Source of the DNA: Sinohyriopsis cumingii
Taxonomy: Eukaryota; Mollusca; Bivalvia; Unionida; Unionidae
NCBI GenBank assembly: GCA_028554795.2
Contig: CM068828.1
Coordinates: 22,157,436 to 22,221,435, forward strand
DNA: 64,000 nucleotides
Direction of reading: 5' to 3'
The notes under the pieces were generated by a model that saw only the letters and a list, made by a program, of their open reading frames with translations, ran no database searches and had not been told where the DNA came from. The first letter of the stretch is position 1. Each line of letters opens with the position of its first letter. Below are positions 1 through 11,534 of this stretch, piece after piece. Made by a program: the position numbers and the translations under genes.

Positions 1-1817
1 TTCAATTGACTCGTCGTCACCATACAGTTGGGATACAGAATTTCAGCAGCAACTATTAGCAGCATTTGAACCTGTCTCTATGGATTTCGTACGTACAATC
101 CTGATGAAGAGTGCACCAAAGTCATGTGAACTAGATCCAATTCCAACATCACTGCTGCTTGAGTGCTTAGATCCAGTCTTCACTAACTGATGTTATTAAT
201 ACCTCTCTCTCATCAGGGGAATTCTCATCATTTTTCAAAACTGCCATTGTAAAGCCTCTGCTGAAGAAACCAACACTAGACCATAACGATTTAAAGAACT
301 ATCGCCCAGTGTATAATCTCCCATTCATATCAAAAATCTTAGAAAAGATTGTTCTATCCCAGCTTGTATCTCATCTGAATTCAAACAGTCTTTTTAGCAA
401 TGTACAATCTGCATCTCGCCCTTGCCACAGTACTGAAACTACTCTTCTAAAGGTAGTTAATGACATTCTCTCTGCCTTCGATAGTGGAAAGATTACAGAC
501 CTCACCCTCCTTGAGTTATCTGCAGCATTTGACACAACAGACCATGATATATTACTTCACCGTTTCCAGCATTTATTAGGCATTCATGATACAGTCTTAC
601 TGTGGTCCAAGTCCTACTTGGTCAACAGGACACAAATTGTGTCTGCAAATGGAATACACTCCAGCCCAGCTAATCTATGTTGTGGTGTTCCACAGGGGTC
701 TGTTCTTGGACCTGTTCTCTTCATTCTATACACTCAGTTGCTCTCAAGTGTCATAGATCATCATCCAGTGTCTCACCAATTGTACGCTGATGACACCCCA
801 AATATACAAATCTAGCCACCCAACTGACGTTGATGCTACCATCCAAGGTGTAGAGAGGTGCATTTCTGATATGAAGTCATGGATGACATGTAACAAGCTG
901 ATGATGAATGATGATAAAACTGAGGCCATTCTGATTACAACACAAAGACTTTCTCATTCACATCCTTAACCTCAAACAATAAATATCAGCAACACCAACA
1001 TTAAATTCACACAGTCAGTACGAAACCTATGTGTTACTCTGGACCGTTCCCTCACATTGCACCAACATGTCATGAACATATGCATGGCTGCATATCTTGA
1101 GCTGAGACGCATCAGCTCAGTTCGCAAATATCTTTCAGTTGATGCCACTAAAACACTTGTGTGTTCATTAGTACTTTCAAGACTGGCCAATTGTAACTCA
1201 ATTCTGTCTGGTTCATCTCAATATCTACTCCAAAAACATCAAAAAGTTCAAAACACAGCTGCTCGGATCATACTTAGAGTACCACGATCAGAGCACACCT
1301 CCCCGCTGCTCTGTACCCTATACTGGCTATCCATTCGATCCAGAATCAAAGACATAATGTGTTCTCTGTGCTACGTTTCACTGACGGACTCCAGTCCAAC
1401 ATACCTATCCGACCTCACCCATGTGTATACACCAGCAAGATACTTACGCTCCTCTTCTGAAAATCGTATACTCATTATTCCCACTATGAAAACAAAGTCA
1501 TATGGACAGCGTTCTTTTGCATACCAGGGCCCAGCAACGTGGAATGAATTGCCCACTGAATTTAGACACAAAGACACAGTGATCACATTCTAGTATGCTC
1601 TCAAAACTCACTTATTTCGACTGCAAGAACAAACTTAAAGACCTAATAATGTTTCCTACCTTAAATATTCTCATTATGTTTTTTTAATGTTTTCTAATTT
1701 CATAGTGTTTGTGTTTGTGTTTGTAATGATATCCTTATATATTTTTTATCTTATAGGTGTTGTCTAATGTTGTAAAGCACTTAGAGCTTCTAAAGATTAG
1801 GCGCTATACAAAGTCCC

Positions 1818-1860
<43 letters not shown>
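1..1860 (+). mobile_element. CR1/L2-like LINE, 3' part (runs in from the left edge)
   Basis: This is the 3' portion of a non-LTR retrotransposon. Reverse-transcriptase coding sequence runs to about 1640. A short 3' UTR ends in GGCGCTATACAAAG and an (ATT)n tail at 1822-1860, the kind of 3' end seen in CR1/L2-type LINEs. The same family, with a longer copy, is present in reverse orientation at 11490-15180, and both share the 3' UTR text around GCACTTAGAGCTTCTAAAG. The element begins outside the window. Confidence 0.9.
57..1638 (+). pseudogene. LINE ORF2 reverse transcriptase, frameshifted
   Basis: RT motifs are readable in order: LSAAFDTTDHDILL at about 506-550, GVPQGSVLGPVLFILYT at about 688-738 and YADD at 784-795. 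After that comes the C-terminal region common to CR1/L2 ORF2 (around RSFAYQGPATWNELP). The frame is lost near 180, where five bases present in the other copy are missing, again after about 800, and at a stop at 1591. Not functional. The nearest intact reading is 309-815 and 1057-1593. Confidence 0.9.
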
Positions 1861-1879
1861 GTTGTCATTATTATTTGAA

Positions 1880-2620
1880 ATGAATCAGTTTTATTGACAC
1901 TGTTGATCTTGGTATAGTCAGTACACATAGGATAAGTATTGTATGATTTAGACACATAAATACATTGTGTACTCCAGGTAACTTTACTTGCTTCTATGAA
2001 AGAATTCTCCAGTAAATATTGAATTTCCTTTCGCACATATTCCTGCTTGAGAGGATTCATCTTGTACGAATGATGTTTCACAGTTGTAGAATCGACAGCA
2101 TCAAAGTTATGGTAGATTATTGTTGCGTTAGAACATTTAGAAACAAATGCTCTTTTTCATGTAATAGCCGTTTTAGCTCATTTACTTGCTGTTATTGTCG
2201 TTTTGAATGTTTTGGTTCAGATTGTTTAAAAGGTCTGAATTTCGAAGTTTGGTTAAACCAGAGTCACTACAATCTGCAATTCGTGGTTTAAATTCTCACT
2301 ATTTGAGAAAGGTACATTAAATGAATCTCACTATCTGAGACATGCACAGCTTAATTGACATAGTAATTAACTGAGCTATGTCTATCAAAATACTCCTTTA
2401 ACATGTTTATGTCAGAACTATGCTTCTGTTTCCTCCTCTTAGGATTGTTAATGACATTAAGTAATTTACTTTCATACCAGTTGTACAGAGACCATAATAC
2501 CTAGCCCGAAGAGGATTTTCAGGGATGGGCAAGAAACCAAGCACTTTATCACCAGGGTGAAAACTGTTTTCTTGCATATTTCTGTCAAACCTTAATTTTG
2601 TGTTTGATTAAGTAAAGATC
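1880..2620 (-). mobile_element. Ty3/Gypsy pol fragments (integrase C-terminus, then RT)
   Basis: On the minus strand, 2580-2390 reads as the C-terminal part of a Gypsy integrase (GDKVLGFLPIPENPLRARYY, then a frameshift and INMLKEYFD). Downstream of it, 2081-1880 reads as the start of a Gypsy RT (NPLKQEYVRKEIQYLL ... MCTDYTKINSVNKTDSF). Integrase coding upstream of RT is the order known from Gmr1-like Ty3/Gypsy elements rather than the usual RT-RH-INT. The sequence is decayed, and two unrelated fragments lying side by side is the alternative. Confidence 0.7.
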
Positions 2621-3128
2621 AGCTCTTCCTACTTCACAAGCCTTTGACAACTCATGTTAGAAATCAGAGGCATAGTCAAGAAGACTGATTATTAAATCCT
2701 TATTTGAAGGAATCGTGTCTTTCAATAACTTTAATAGACCACGGACAGTGTGTCCAAAATAAGTTCAAAGGACCAACCTTTTAAGCGTCCTGAAATGATT
2801 CCTTAACAGCAAACAAAAACAAATGAATTTCCTCGTCCTAGTTCTTTCCTGAATAAAATAAAATGACCAAATCACATTCTTCAAAGTTTGAGGAAATCTT
2901 TCCAAAGCCATTTAACTTTCATGGTGGTGGGCAAAAGATTTAACCAGTTGGATGCCTTATTCATACATGGCTTCTTCAATAAATTCCAGGCATAAAATGT
3001 GATCCTTGATCAGGCTGGACAGATCTGGCAAGGCCAATAAGCGTAAAAATAAAATTTTACCAAAGATTTTACAATGCTTTAGTTTCAATATTTCTCATAG
3101 GAAAAAACCTCTGGAAATCTTGTGAACT
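2621..3128. other. no gene seen
   Basis: AT-rich sequence between the Gypsy fragment and a minisatellite. It may hold more of the decayed Gypsy element on the minus strand, but I could not read a domain. Confidence 0.4.
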
Positions 3129-3345
3129 CACTGGTAAACAGGTATCGACTGAATGATCGCACTGGTCAACACGTATCGACTGAATGAACGCACTGGTCAG
3201 CACGTATCGACTGAATGAACGCACTGGTCAACACGTATCGACTGAATGAACGCACTGGTCAACACGTATCGACTGAATGAACGCACTGGTCAGCACGTAT
3301 CGACTGAATGAACGCACTGGTCAACACGTATCGACTGAATGACAT
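3129..3345. repeat. 31-bp minisatellite, about 7 copies
   Basis: Head-to-tail copies of a 31-bp unit containing ACTGGTCAACACGTATCGAC and TGAATGAACGC. Copies differ by single bases (CAACACG or CAGCACG). There are no unique spacers between units, so this is a minisatellite. Confidence 0.95.
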
Positions 3346-5345
3346 GGCATAGGATAGGGACAGGATAGTCTACCATTATTCTGCTAAATAGTTCGTCAAA
3401 TGAATGTGTTGATAAAGAAAATACACACAGTACTTTCCACACACAATGGAATCTAATCCGTGTAATCTCATGTTATTTAACTGAGTCGATGCAGCATCTA
3501 TTCTTCCTCAGGAGGTAATCCAAAAGAATTAAAACATTCTTCTCTATGACTGTTGGGAAAGTAGAACAAGCATCACCTAGTATAATCGTCCTCAGTGGAG
3601 AGTTATGTATCAAATCATTAAATGGATATTTTTTTTTAAAAAGAAAGTCAATATAAGGTGTGAAAACTGAAATGCTGTTTTATGTAAATTTAGATTTTAA
3701 ACTTGTCAGGCTGCTAACTAGTTACCTTCTACTTACGTGTAGGCATTATATCTATCCCATCATTGAAAATAGTCTCTTCCAGAATTCGGAAAATTACATT
3801 TAAAAAAGACTCTTCCAGAATAAGGAAAATTGCATAGAAAATTTCAGTTTGCTTAGAAACTCAAAGACGACTAGGTCAGAGACCGTCTAGTGACAATCCA
3901 GTTTGAAATTATAATTCAATAAATGAAACAAATAAGCTTTGTATTCTTGATGCCTTTTGTTTTAAACATTGGAAGGGTAGTACAAGTTGCCGTGTGAGCA
4001 GACTGTGAATGTTTAATGAGAGTTCTGGAAAGCTTGTATCTTCAAATTCTTTACCTGTCCACACTCTGAAAGGTTTACTGGATTTTATTCCGTCCATGTG
4101 GCGTAACAAACTTTTTTATTAACCGATTTTGATTAATTGTGTGGCAATTGTTTGTCAGTGAAAACTTTATCCATATGATTCACCTGTAATTAAGGTTTTG
4201 CCTGGGTATACTCGATTGTATACTTTGGAACGGTTGCTGTGTCTTCTTCGAATGAAATTCGAGAGAAGTGTAGCAGTTTTCATGATTGTGTTAATACTGA
4301 TCGTATGACTTTAAATATTTCCTTGTTAAAGGTAGGAAGTTAGCCACCTGAAAATATTGTTTTGTATTTTTAGAATTATAATTGTTTCATCCAAAGAATA
4401 GACATTCCAAATGCATACATTCTCAGGTAATGGAATAGATTGCTCTGTACGTTCTACTGTTTTCACCTTTAATTGCTTAAAATGGAATCATGTATAATGA
4501 TCTATAATGAGTGTTATTTTAGTTACAAAATAGTTTTTATAATCTTCAGCCATATTCCATCATTAAATTGTAGTTTTTTCACTTATCGTCCTCTCATGAT
4601 ATGCCCCAAAAGCATTTTCCTTTTCCATTTCAGATTTTTATGCCCACTTAAAGTTTGAAAGACATTTGTAAAGGTCAAAATGTGTCAATGTCATATTCGT
4701 CTGCATGCCATTGATCCATTAAATGACATACGCACTTTAAAGGAGAATGTTGTTTCTCGCTGCTAGCGCGATGTTTAGTTAACTCAGATTTTTTTTTCTC
4801 CAGTTTATTATGTTTCATCAGTTGACTGAAATGTGTACATGTAACAAGATTTGTCCATGACCGTAGTAAATATTCTTTAAATAATGTTCATTTTTATAAA
4901 ACAGAAACGACAAAAATCGTCCTGATTATAATGTGTGTGCTTGTTATATTGTTTCTGGTTGTTAAGCCAAAACAAGGAAAGACTGAAACATCTATTTTTA
5001 TTTTCAGCAATTTGAAGCCTTCTTTGATCATTTCAAGCGAGTGAATGATTTCTGTTTCAAATTTTATAATTCTTACAGCTGATTCTAAAACAACGAACTT
5101 CATATACTGCTAGACTATGTATTGTTTAAACATAACCTTGATCCTCATGATTATAGCTCTTCTTTTTGCTGACTCATTGCATATAGATTTTGTGAACTTT
5201 CCGACACGTTCAAGTGTTTATCTATATTAAATTTGCTATGTATTCCCTCCTTATGTTGCAAAGTTCGAATTATGTTGCTATCATTGTTCATCATGAGGGT
5301 ATAGTCATTCTTGTAAAACTGTAAATCTGCAATAATTCTAAATAA
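3346..5345. other. no gene seen
   Basis: AT-rich sequence with only short chance reading frames. I recognise no domain, RNA gene or mobile element here. Confidence 0.5.
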
Positions 5346-5559
5346 TTGTTGGTTATCTGTTTCGCAAGTATGAAATCTATGAATGACGAATGCTATTTGG
5401 CTGACGCATTTCTTGATCAGGCTTTTGATGAGGTTACTTCTATTCCTGAAATCGATCAATCAAAAGGTATTCATGATTGTGATCCTCTTTTAACCACGCA
5501 TTATCTTATTTATAATGAATTTAACAAACAATGTTCAGTTGTCGCCAAACAAGGGAAAG

Positions 5560-6110
5560 TTAAGGAAATCTCCTGTTTGTTTCAGAGAGCTATTAGCAAA
5601 TCTGAAGCAGCATATGTAACAATGTGCTATTTTGTGAAAATGGAGTCTTTATGAGAAAATGGCGAACACCCGAGGTACCCGTTGGAGACAAGCGGTCGGT
5701 GAGCTATACAATTGTTGTTCGTAAGTCGTATCAAGAGAACATTCCTAACTTCGCCCATGAAATACCATTGGCTTGTCATTTAGGATTTAGTAAGACTTAT
5801 CAAGAGATCTTACTTTTCTTTTTTTCCTGAAATTAAAAATAATGTTTCCAAGTATTGTAGATCTTGTAAGTCTTGTCAATTTACATGTTGTACACCTTTT
5901 AAACCAGGATTTGAACATGCTGTCCGAGGATCATTGAAACTGATGAGATAGAAAAATTGATAAGTTAAATCTGTAGAACTTTCATCAGTAAAATTAAAAA
6001 TTAAAGTCAGAATTAGTTGAGATGTTGCAAGAATACAACGTCGACATTAGGTACATCAAGGGACAAGAAAATTGTATAGCAGATGCACTTTTTCGTGTAT
6101 ACAAGTTCTA
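5560..6110 (+). mobile_element. Ty3/Gypsy fragments (integrase zinc-binding domain, RNase H end)
   Basis: At 5715-5940 the plus strand reads as the H2C2 zinc-binding start of a Gypsy integrase: FAHEIPLACHLGFSKTYQ, then after a frame change a CRSCKSCQFTC-type pair of cysteines. At about 6012-6100 it reads as the end of a Gypsy RNase H (LQEYNVDIRYIKGQENCIADAL). Integrase again lies before RNase H, as in the fragment at 1880-2620, which suggests the same Gmr1-like family with an internal deletion. Not functional. Confidence 0.7.
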
Positions 6111-6237
6111 TACTGCTTTATTCTGTGTTCATAATTGTAGATCCATTATATATGGTCCTCTGAAATGTAATTATTATTATAATTCGTGTGTTTGAATACT
6201 ATGGAAAAAGAAAGATTTAATTTATAGATAAGGTGTT

Positions 6238-6239
6238 GA

Positions 6240-6299
<60 letters not shown>
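6238..6299. repeat. (TA)n microsatellite
   Basis: About 30 uninterrupted TA units. Confidence 0.98.
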
Positions 6300-6303
<4 letters not shown>

Positions 6304-7832
6304 GGTAAATTGTATTTATGACTGTATCGTGTAACGATTATCTTTAACTGAAATTTCGTACCTGCATAGGTTGAATTGTAAGAAGTTAAGAAAATAATAA
6401 TTTCATATGATCAATACGTACGTGTTTACAGTTTCTAATGATAAAAATATTAATAAATATGTTGACAAGTTTCGTGTTGTATCCCATTGGGCAGGTCGGT
6501 CAGGTGCGTTCTTAAAAAAATTATTTCCCATTGGATGGGTTAGACCATGTGAGTTGTTTGACAATGTTGGAAATTTGCAATTTGTCATGTAACAAGGAGG
6601 GACAAAATACATGTTTTGCCTTTTATGCCTATATATAAGTACATGTCGTTGGACAATTGTATCATTGTTATTTCTTTTGTTCTTGTTGTTAAATGAAGTT
6701 ATCAGACCTATTTGATGCCGTATTTAAAGATTATTTAAGAGGAAACATTTATTGTCAATATTGGTTGGAATTACAAAGTGCTCATTGGATTATACTATCA
6801 TTCTAGGAATATTGTCATACATTCAAAGGGTTCTAGACAACGTCATTTTGACACGTAGGAACTGTTGGAGAACTAATATGCTAGTGGATCTGAAATTTAT
6901 ATGGAACATGTCATAATGGAACATGTCACTATTTGCTTTTAAGGATTATTATGGATTCAGTTCATAATACTGTGAGTTCCTCTTAACTTTTCGTTTTGTA
7001 ACTTTTATAACTAAATTATTTGTTACGTTTTACAAAACTTGTTTGGTTTGCTTCTTTATGTTACTTAATTCATCACCATAGAGTCTTAAGAATTTAATTT
7101 CTACACGCAGCCAGGATATCAGACAAAACAACCTTTCGTTGCTATCTGACACCAGCGTTAGAGTTTGAAATATTATCGAGTGAACACAGGTCCCAAACTT
7201 TAGCTTATAATTCTCTCTGACTATTGTTTATTCTCTCAGCTATCAAAGATAACTAAGCTGAACTTGCCCACTATGAGCTGATTCTAACCCAGCATAAAGT
7301 TAAGAGGTCTAACTCTCTCTCTCCGTCTGAATGCAGATGAGGAAGTATGATAATACAAATAAATCAATGAAATCATTTACAATACCAGGGCATTTTGCTC
7401 TTGTTTCAGTCCATACAGTGACAAAACAATACCCATAATCTGGTTCTTTTAGACTGCGTCATTGAGACGGACTTGTTTTCTAACTTAAAAATTTGGAATC
7501 AAGTTAAGATTTACTTCTACTGTAAAGTTTTTAGTTTGTGCACGTTTTGGAAACAGTACACCTCGAATAGACTTTTCTTCTAGCCAAACTAAAGACAGAT
7601 TGTAAAATTTGTTGGCCGGTAATTTGAAACTAATGTAGCATAGCATTGTATTTGGCGTTATCGTTTCAGCTACGGCATGTTTTAGACGGACATCTTAAAA
7701 TGGAACATATTCAATTATGATTTAAATATAAATCATTCTAATGAACCCATTTGGATGTGTGTCTGTCTTTGAATATGGGTATGCGTATGTTGTTCTTTGT
7801 AACGGAGAGACGGTTATCTTGACGTAAAATGA

Positions 7833-7867
<35 letters not shown>

Positions 7868-9229
7868 CTCCAGTTTAATAAACCACGGAACTAACAATAT
7901 TTATTTCTCTTTCTCTGTTGGAAAAGAACTGTGGCCGTTAAATTGCAAAGGTGTTACAATTCGTTTTCAAATCCTGAACTCGTGATTTAAAACAAAAGTA
8001 TAACATATGACTATTAATACCAGTGTTTAGTTTGGATGTACGGTAATATTTTCTCTATGCTTGTTTTTTGTTTTTAATGGCAATCTAACGTTAGAGTATC
8101 TTACATACACTAACATAGGTCATTTTTTTGAAAACGGTAAACATTGGAGATACAAATTTTCCCCTGACACAAGTAAAGTTGAAACTTTATGCAAGTTTCA
8201 GAATTAAAGTCACTTGGCTTACTATTTCACGTATTAATTTCGACTTGGGAAAATTGATACACAAGAAGTCGTGATGACATTTGCAAACATAGGCAGAGAT
8301 AAAATAAGGCCCTATTTTTGTCGTCTCATTCCCTTGTGTACTTGTCTTTCTCATCACGAGATAATAATTCTGATAATTAATCTCTATAATATGTTACATT
8401 ATATAAAAGGTTATGTTTCTTGAGCTTTGTCATTTTCAGAAAATAAAACTGCACACCAAGCAAATGTGTAGAACCGTTTTTCCTGTTTTGGTAAATTTCA
8501 ATGATCCTATGAAATCTAGAGTTTGGCTTGGATTTGTTTATGTCGGAAATATTAGCCTGGATTTATGCGTTCGCAGGAATTTTTTTCCGGTGGAGGCGGA
8601 ATGAAAATTCAAACGATACCTACAATATTGTGAATTGAAATCCAAATAATCATAAATGTCATATTACAATGAACAAGAATTTAGAATGTTCCGAATTAAT
8701 TTCAGTATCCTGAATGTCCTGCCATTCCAGTAGTCTTGAATATACTGATTTGACAATAGTCTTAAATGTCCTGATGTACCAATGATGTAAACCGGAAAGA
8801 CCTCGAACGAATTCACAAAAATCCCTAGGAATGTTTTAATCTAAAGTCAATTAGCGCTTCAAAAGCTTGATTTCCTTGGAAATCATAGTTGAGGATTTTT
8901 GAATTGTATGCTTTATTGAAACACATTTTAATTGTAGCAGCCATATGGCTAGCTTAAAACGCGATGGTTTTAAGTAACCTTTCAGAAAAGACAGAGCCCG
9001 TCACGTAGACGGCATCATAGTATACATTTCTGATAAGCTAATTTGCAAACGTCTGAATGATTCGAACTGGCTGTTATGACATTGAACTAATGTGGGTTCA
9101 GATTAAGTAATCGTCACATAAAGTAGCCTTCGGGGTATGGGACAGATCAAGCGACTCACCTACCAATTTCTGGTAAAGTTGTAAAACTTTAATTAATATC
9201 GTAGTGACACGTATAAAAGATTATTATTA
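6300..9229. other. no gene seen; (GA)n at 7838-7866
   Basis: AT-rich non-coding sequence with one short GA microsatellite. The region after the Gypsy fragment (6300-7130) could hold an LTR, but I could not define its ends. Confidence 0.45.
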
Positions 9230-9232
9230 TGG

Positions 9233-10180
9233 GCTACTATAGTACTGATTTACTTATACCTTCTATTTCTGCAAATTGAATGGCACGATATTGTCTACTA
9301 AATGTGATAACAAATCCTACACGAGGTACTTCTACTACCAAGACCTTGCTTGATCCAGTCTTTGTTAGTATTGGTATAGCTATGCTTCCGACATACATTT
9401 TAAACATTGACAGAAACTTTAGTGACCATGATTCTCCTAATATAGAAATTACAGTTAATGCCATTAGGGCCCTGTCTGGATTTACAGCAACACTGGTTTT
9501 AATAAATTCAACCCTCTGATAACAGGAGCTAACAGGGCAGATCTTTTGCTAACACGATGTTGCATCTGATATATTCACAACCAAATTATATCAGAATTCT
9601 CAACTCTGTATATTCCTTGTAAAACTTACAATTTGCCCAATTAAAAACAAATGATACGAAAAAGGGGCGAAGCAAGCAAATTTGCCTTCATTTGTGGTAG
9701 GCATGATGGCCTAAGTCACATAATGCACAAAGGCGTAATTCAAACAACAGGATCACCACTAAACATTCTTTTAATCGATCGTTGAAGGAAAACAAATTTC
9801 CACATAAGTGGAAACCTGCGCATATTATTCCCATTCCTAAAAATGGTGTTTGACACACGGTAGCTAATTATAGACCGACATCTCGGCTTAGGTGTGTCGC
9901 CAAAAAGTTTAAAGATACATTTTTAAACAAATGTATAAATATTCTCATAAAATCTCTCTTTTCAAAGTTATACATCAGGATTCCTTCCGGGTCACTCCAC
10001 TGTTTTACAACGTCTTGAAATGTACCGTAATACATGCAAGTCTCTGGAACAAACAACATTTTCCCATTGTATTTTGTCATCTATCAAAAGCTTTTGATCG
10101 GGTCTGGCACATATGATTATTTTTAAATTGAACAGAGACAAAGAGCCCGACATTATCCAAAATATACTACAGCCCGTGTT
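9233..10180 (+). pseudogene. LINE endonuclease/RT fragment, Jockey/CR1-like, broken
   Basis: The open stretch 9280-9519 reads as the last third of an APE-type endonuclease, with NVITNPTRGTSTTKTLLDPV and the SDHD motif at about 9420. From 9780 to 10130, spread over three frames, are RT pieces: a KWKPAHIIPIPKNG-like start, an ANYRP motif and a SKAFDRVWH motif at 10084-10113. It is a different family from the LINEs at 1-1860 and 11490-15180. No intact frame remains. Confidence 0.7.
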
Positions 10181-10329
10181 GGTATTGTAGAGGTGAATCT
10201 GCCGTGGAATACTTACCCAGTGTAGCCAATGTTACTCACGGAACTGCATGAGCACGGTGGTCAAACAATCCGTCTGGCAAATATATTGACCGTTATCCAA
10301 AAAGATTTCATGTAGTTGGTTGGATGTCC

Positions 10330-11130
10330 GAATGTCATGTGGTTTATCAAGCAGATTATTCCTTCCACATAATCGTTTCCGCGATCGACAAAGCCGATTG
10401 CGCAGCTATAAATACGCTCTAATCTTTGTCGATGTGATTAGCACATACAAAGAACCTGCAACGTTGACATCAAAAGATGCCGAGAGTGGGGCAAACGTAC
10501 CCGAACGTATTTATGCACGAGGACCGCTCACATGGGACGATTATTACAAGTGGATCCTGGCAAAGAATTTTTCGGATATGTGACTGTGATGCTGGCCAAA
10601 AACCATGTGCGAGTACTGTCGGACATATCAGTGTACATCCTGACCAAGCTATTGAGGAACGACTCAATCGTAATCTTGCAGACTAGTTCTTTGGTCATCA
10701 GTACACACACAAATTGTTGATGAGGCCAGAGCGGTCTCAGGAATAGGTTGCACAACTTCCATTAGTGATAGCACGGTTAAAAATGAAGTCACGCACACGA
10801 ATGGATTAAAAACTGCCAATGCATATTTACAACAGACTGCTACGAAAGCTCCCCCCCCCCCTCCAGAAAATGATTTGATCGCTACAACCACTCGGAAACA
10901 AGCTTTGTTCGATATTTATATGCACCTGGAGAGTTGGAAGGTGGTCCGTAGACGAATCCACGATTTCGGAACTGATTGATACTCTAATACAACCAACACG
11001 TTACCGATTGGAGCCATGATCACCTGGTGGGATAAAACCTCCCAGCCATGCATTTGTGCGAGAGGAATTGCAAGTCTTTACATCAAATACGGAACTCCCA
11101 CCAGGACTTGTTTTGATAAGTTGATGGACT
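10330..11130 (+). pseudogene. rve-type (DDE) integrase, decayed
   Basis: Retroviral-type integrase core in two or more frames. First Asp in YKYALIFVDVISTYKEP (about 10405-10455), then LTSKDAES, RIYARGPLTW (10507-10536), second Asp in VDPGKEFFGYV (about 10548-10582, another frame) and the catalytic Glu in HPDQAIEERLNRNLAD (10633-10680). Downstream is a C-terminal part with a FVREELQV motif near 11055. Stops and frameshifts make it dead. It lies 4 kb from a Polinton-type PolB relic on the opposite strand (15200-17500), with a LINE between them, so I infer one old Polinton-like element. An LTR-retroelement origin is possible. Confidence 0.65.
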
Positions 11131-11488
11131 AACCAGTTTAAATTGTAAGTTGGTTCACAAAGCGCGTAAGTGGTGATCCATTGTGATTATGCATCGTTTG
11201 GTATCGAGCGCGAAAAAACTCACTTTGGTGCGTTGGTACACATGAATACAATGTTTCTTGGATCGGAACATATTTGTCGTGTGCGCTAATTCACTTCGGT
11301 ATCGAAGACATCCTAGGTACTGTTTATGTTTGAGATCTTTCTTTACAATAACCTATTGAAAATATTGAACACCTTTGGCCTTTTTATGTTCTTGCCACAG
11401 CTGTGCGGTCCTTCCACAACTTAGAACATTTTTCGATAAGTTTACCCTAGCATTCATTTTTGAACATATCAACCATGTATTCGTTCCC

Positions 11489-11489
<1 letters not shown>

Positions 11490-11534
<45 letters not shown>

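Noticed and set aside
3129-3345. Regular 31-bp repeats suggestive of a CRISPR array
   Set aside because: Units are directly head to tail without unique spacers, there are no cas genes, and the window is eukaryotic. It is a minisatellite.
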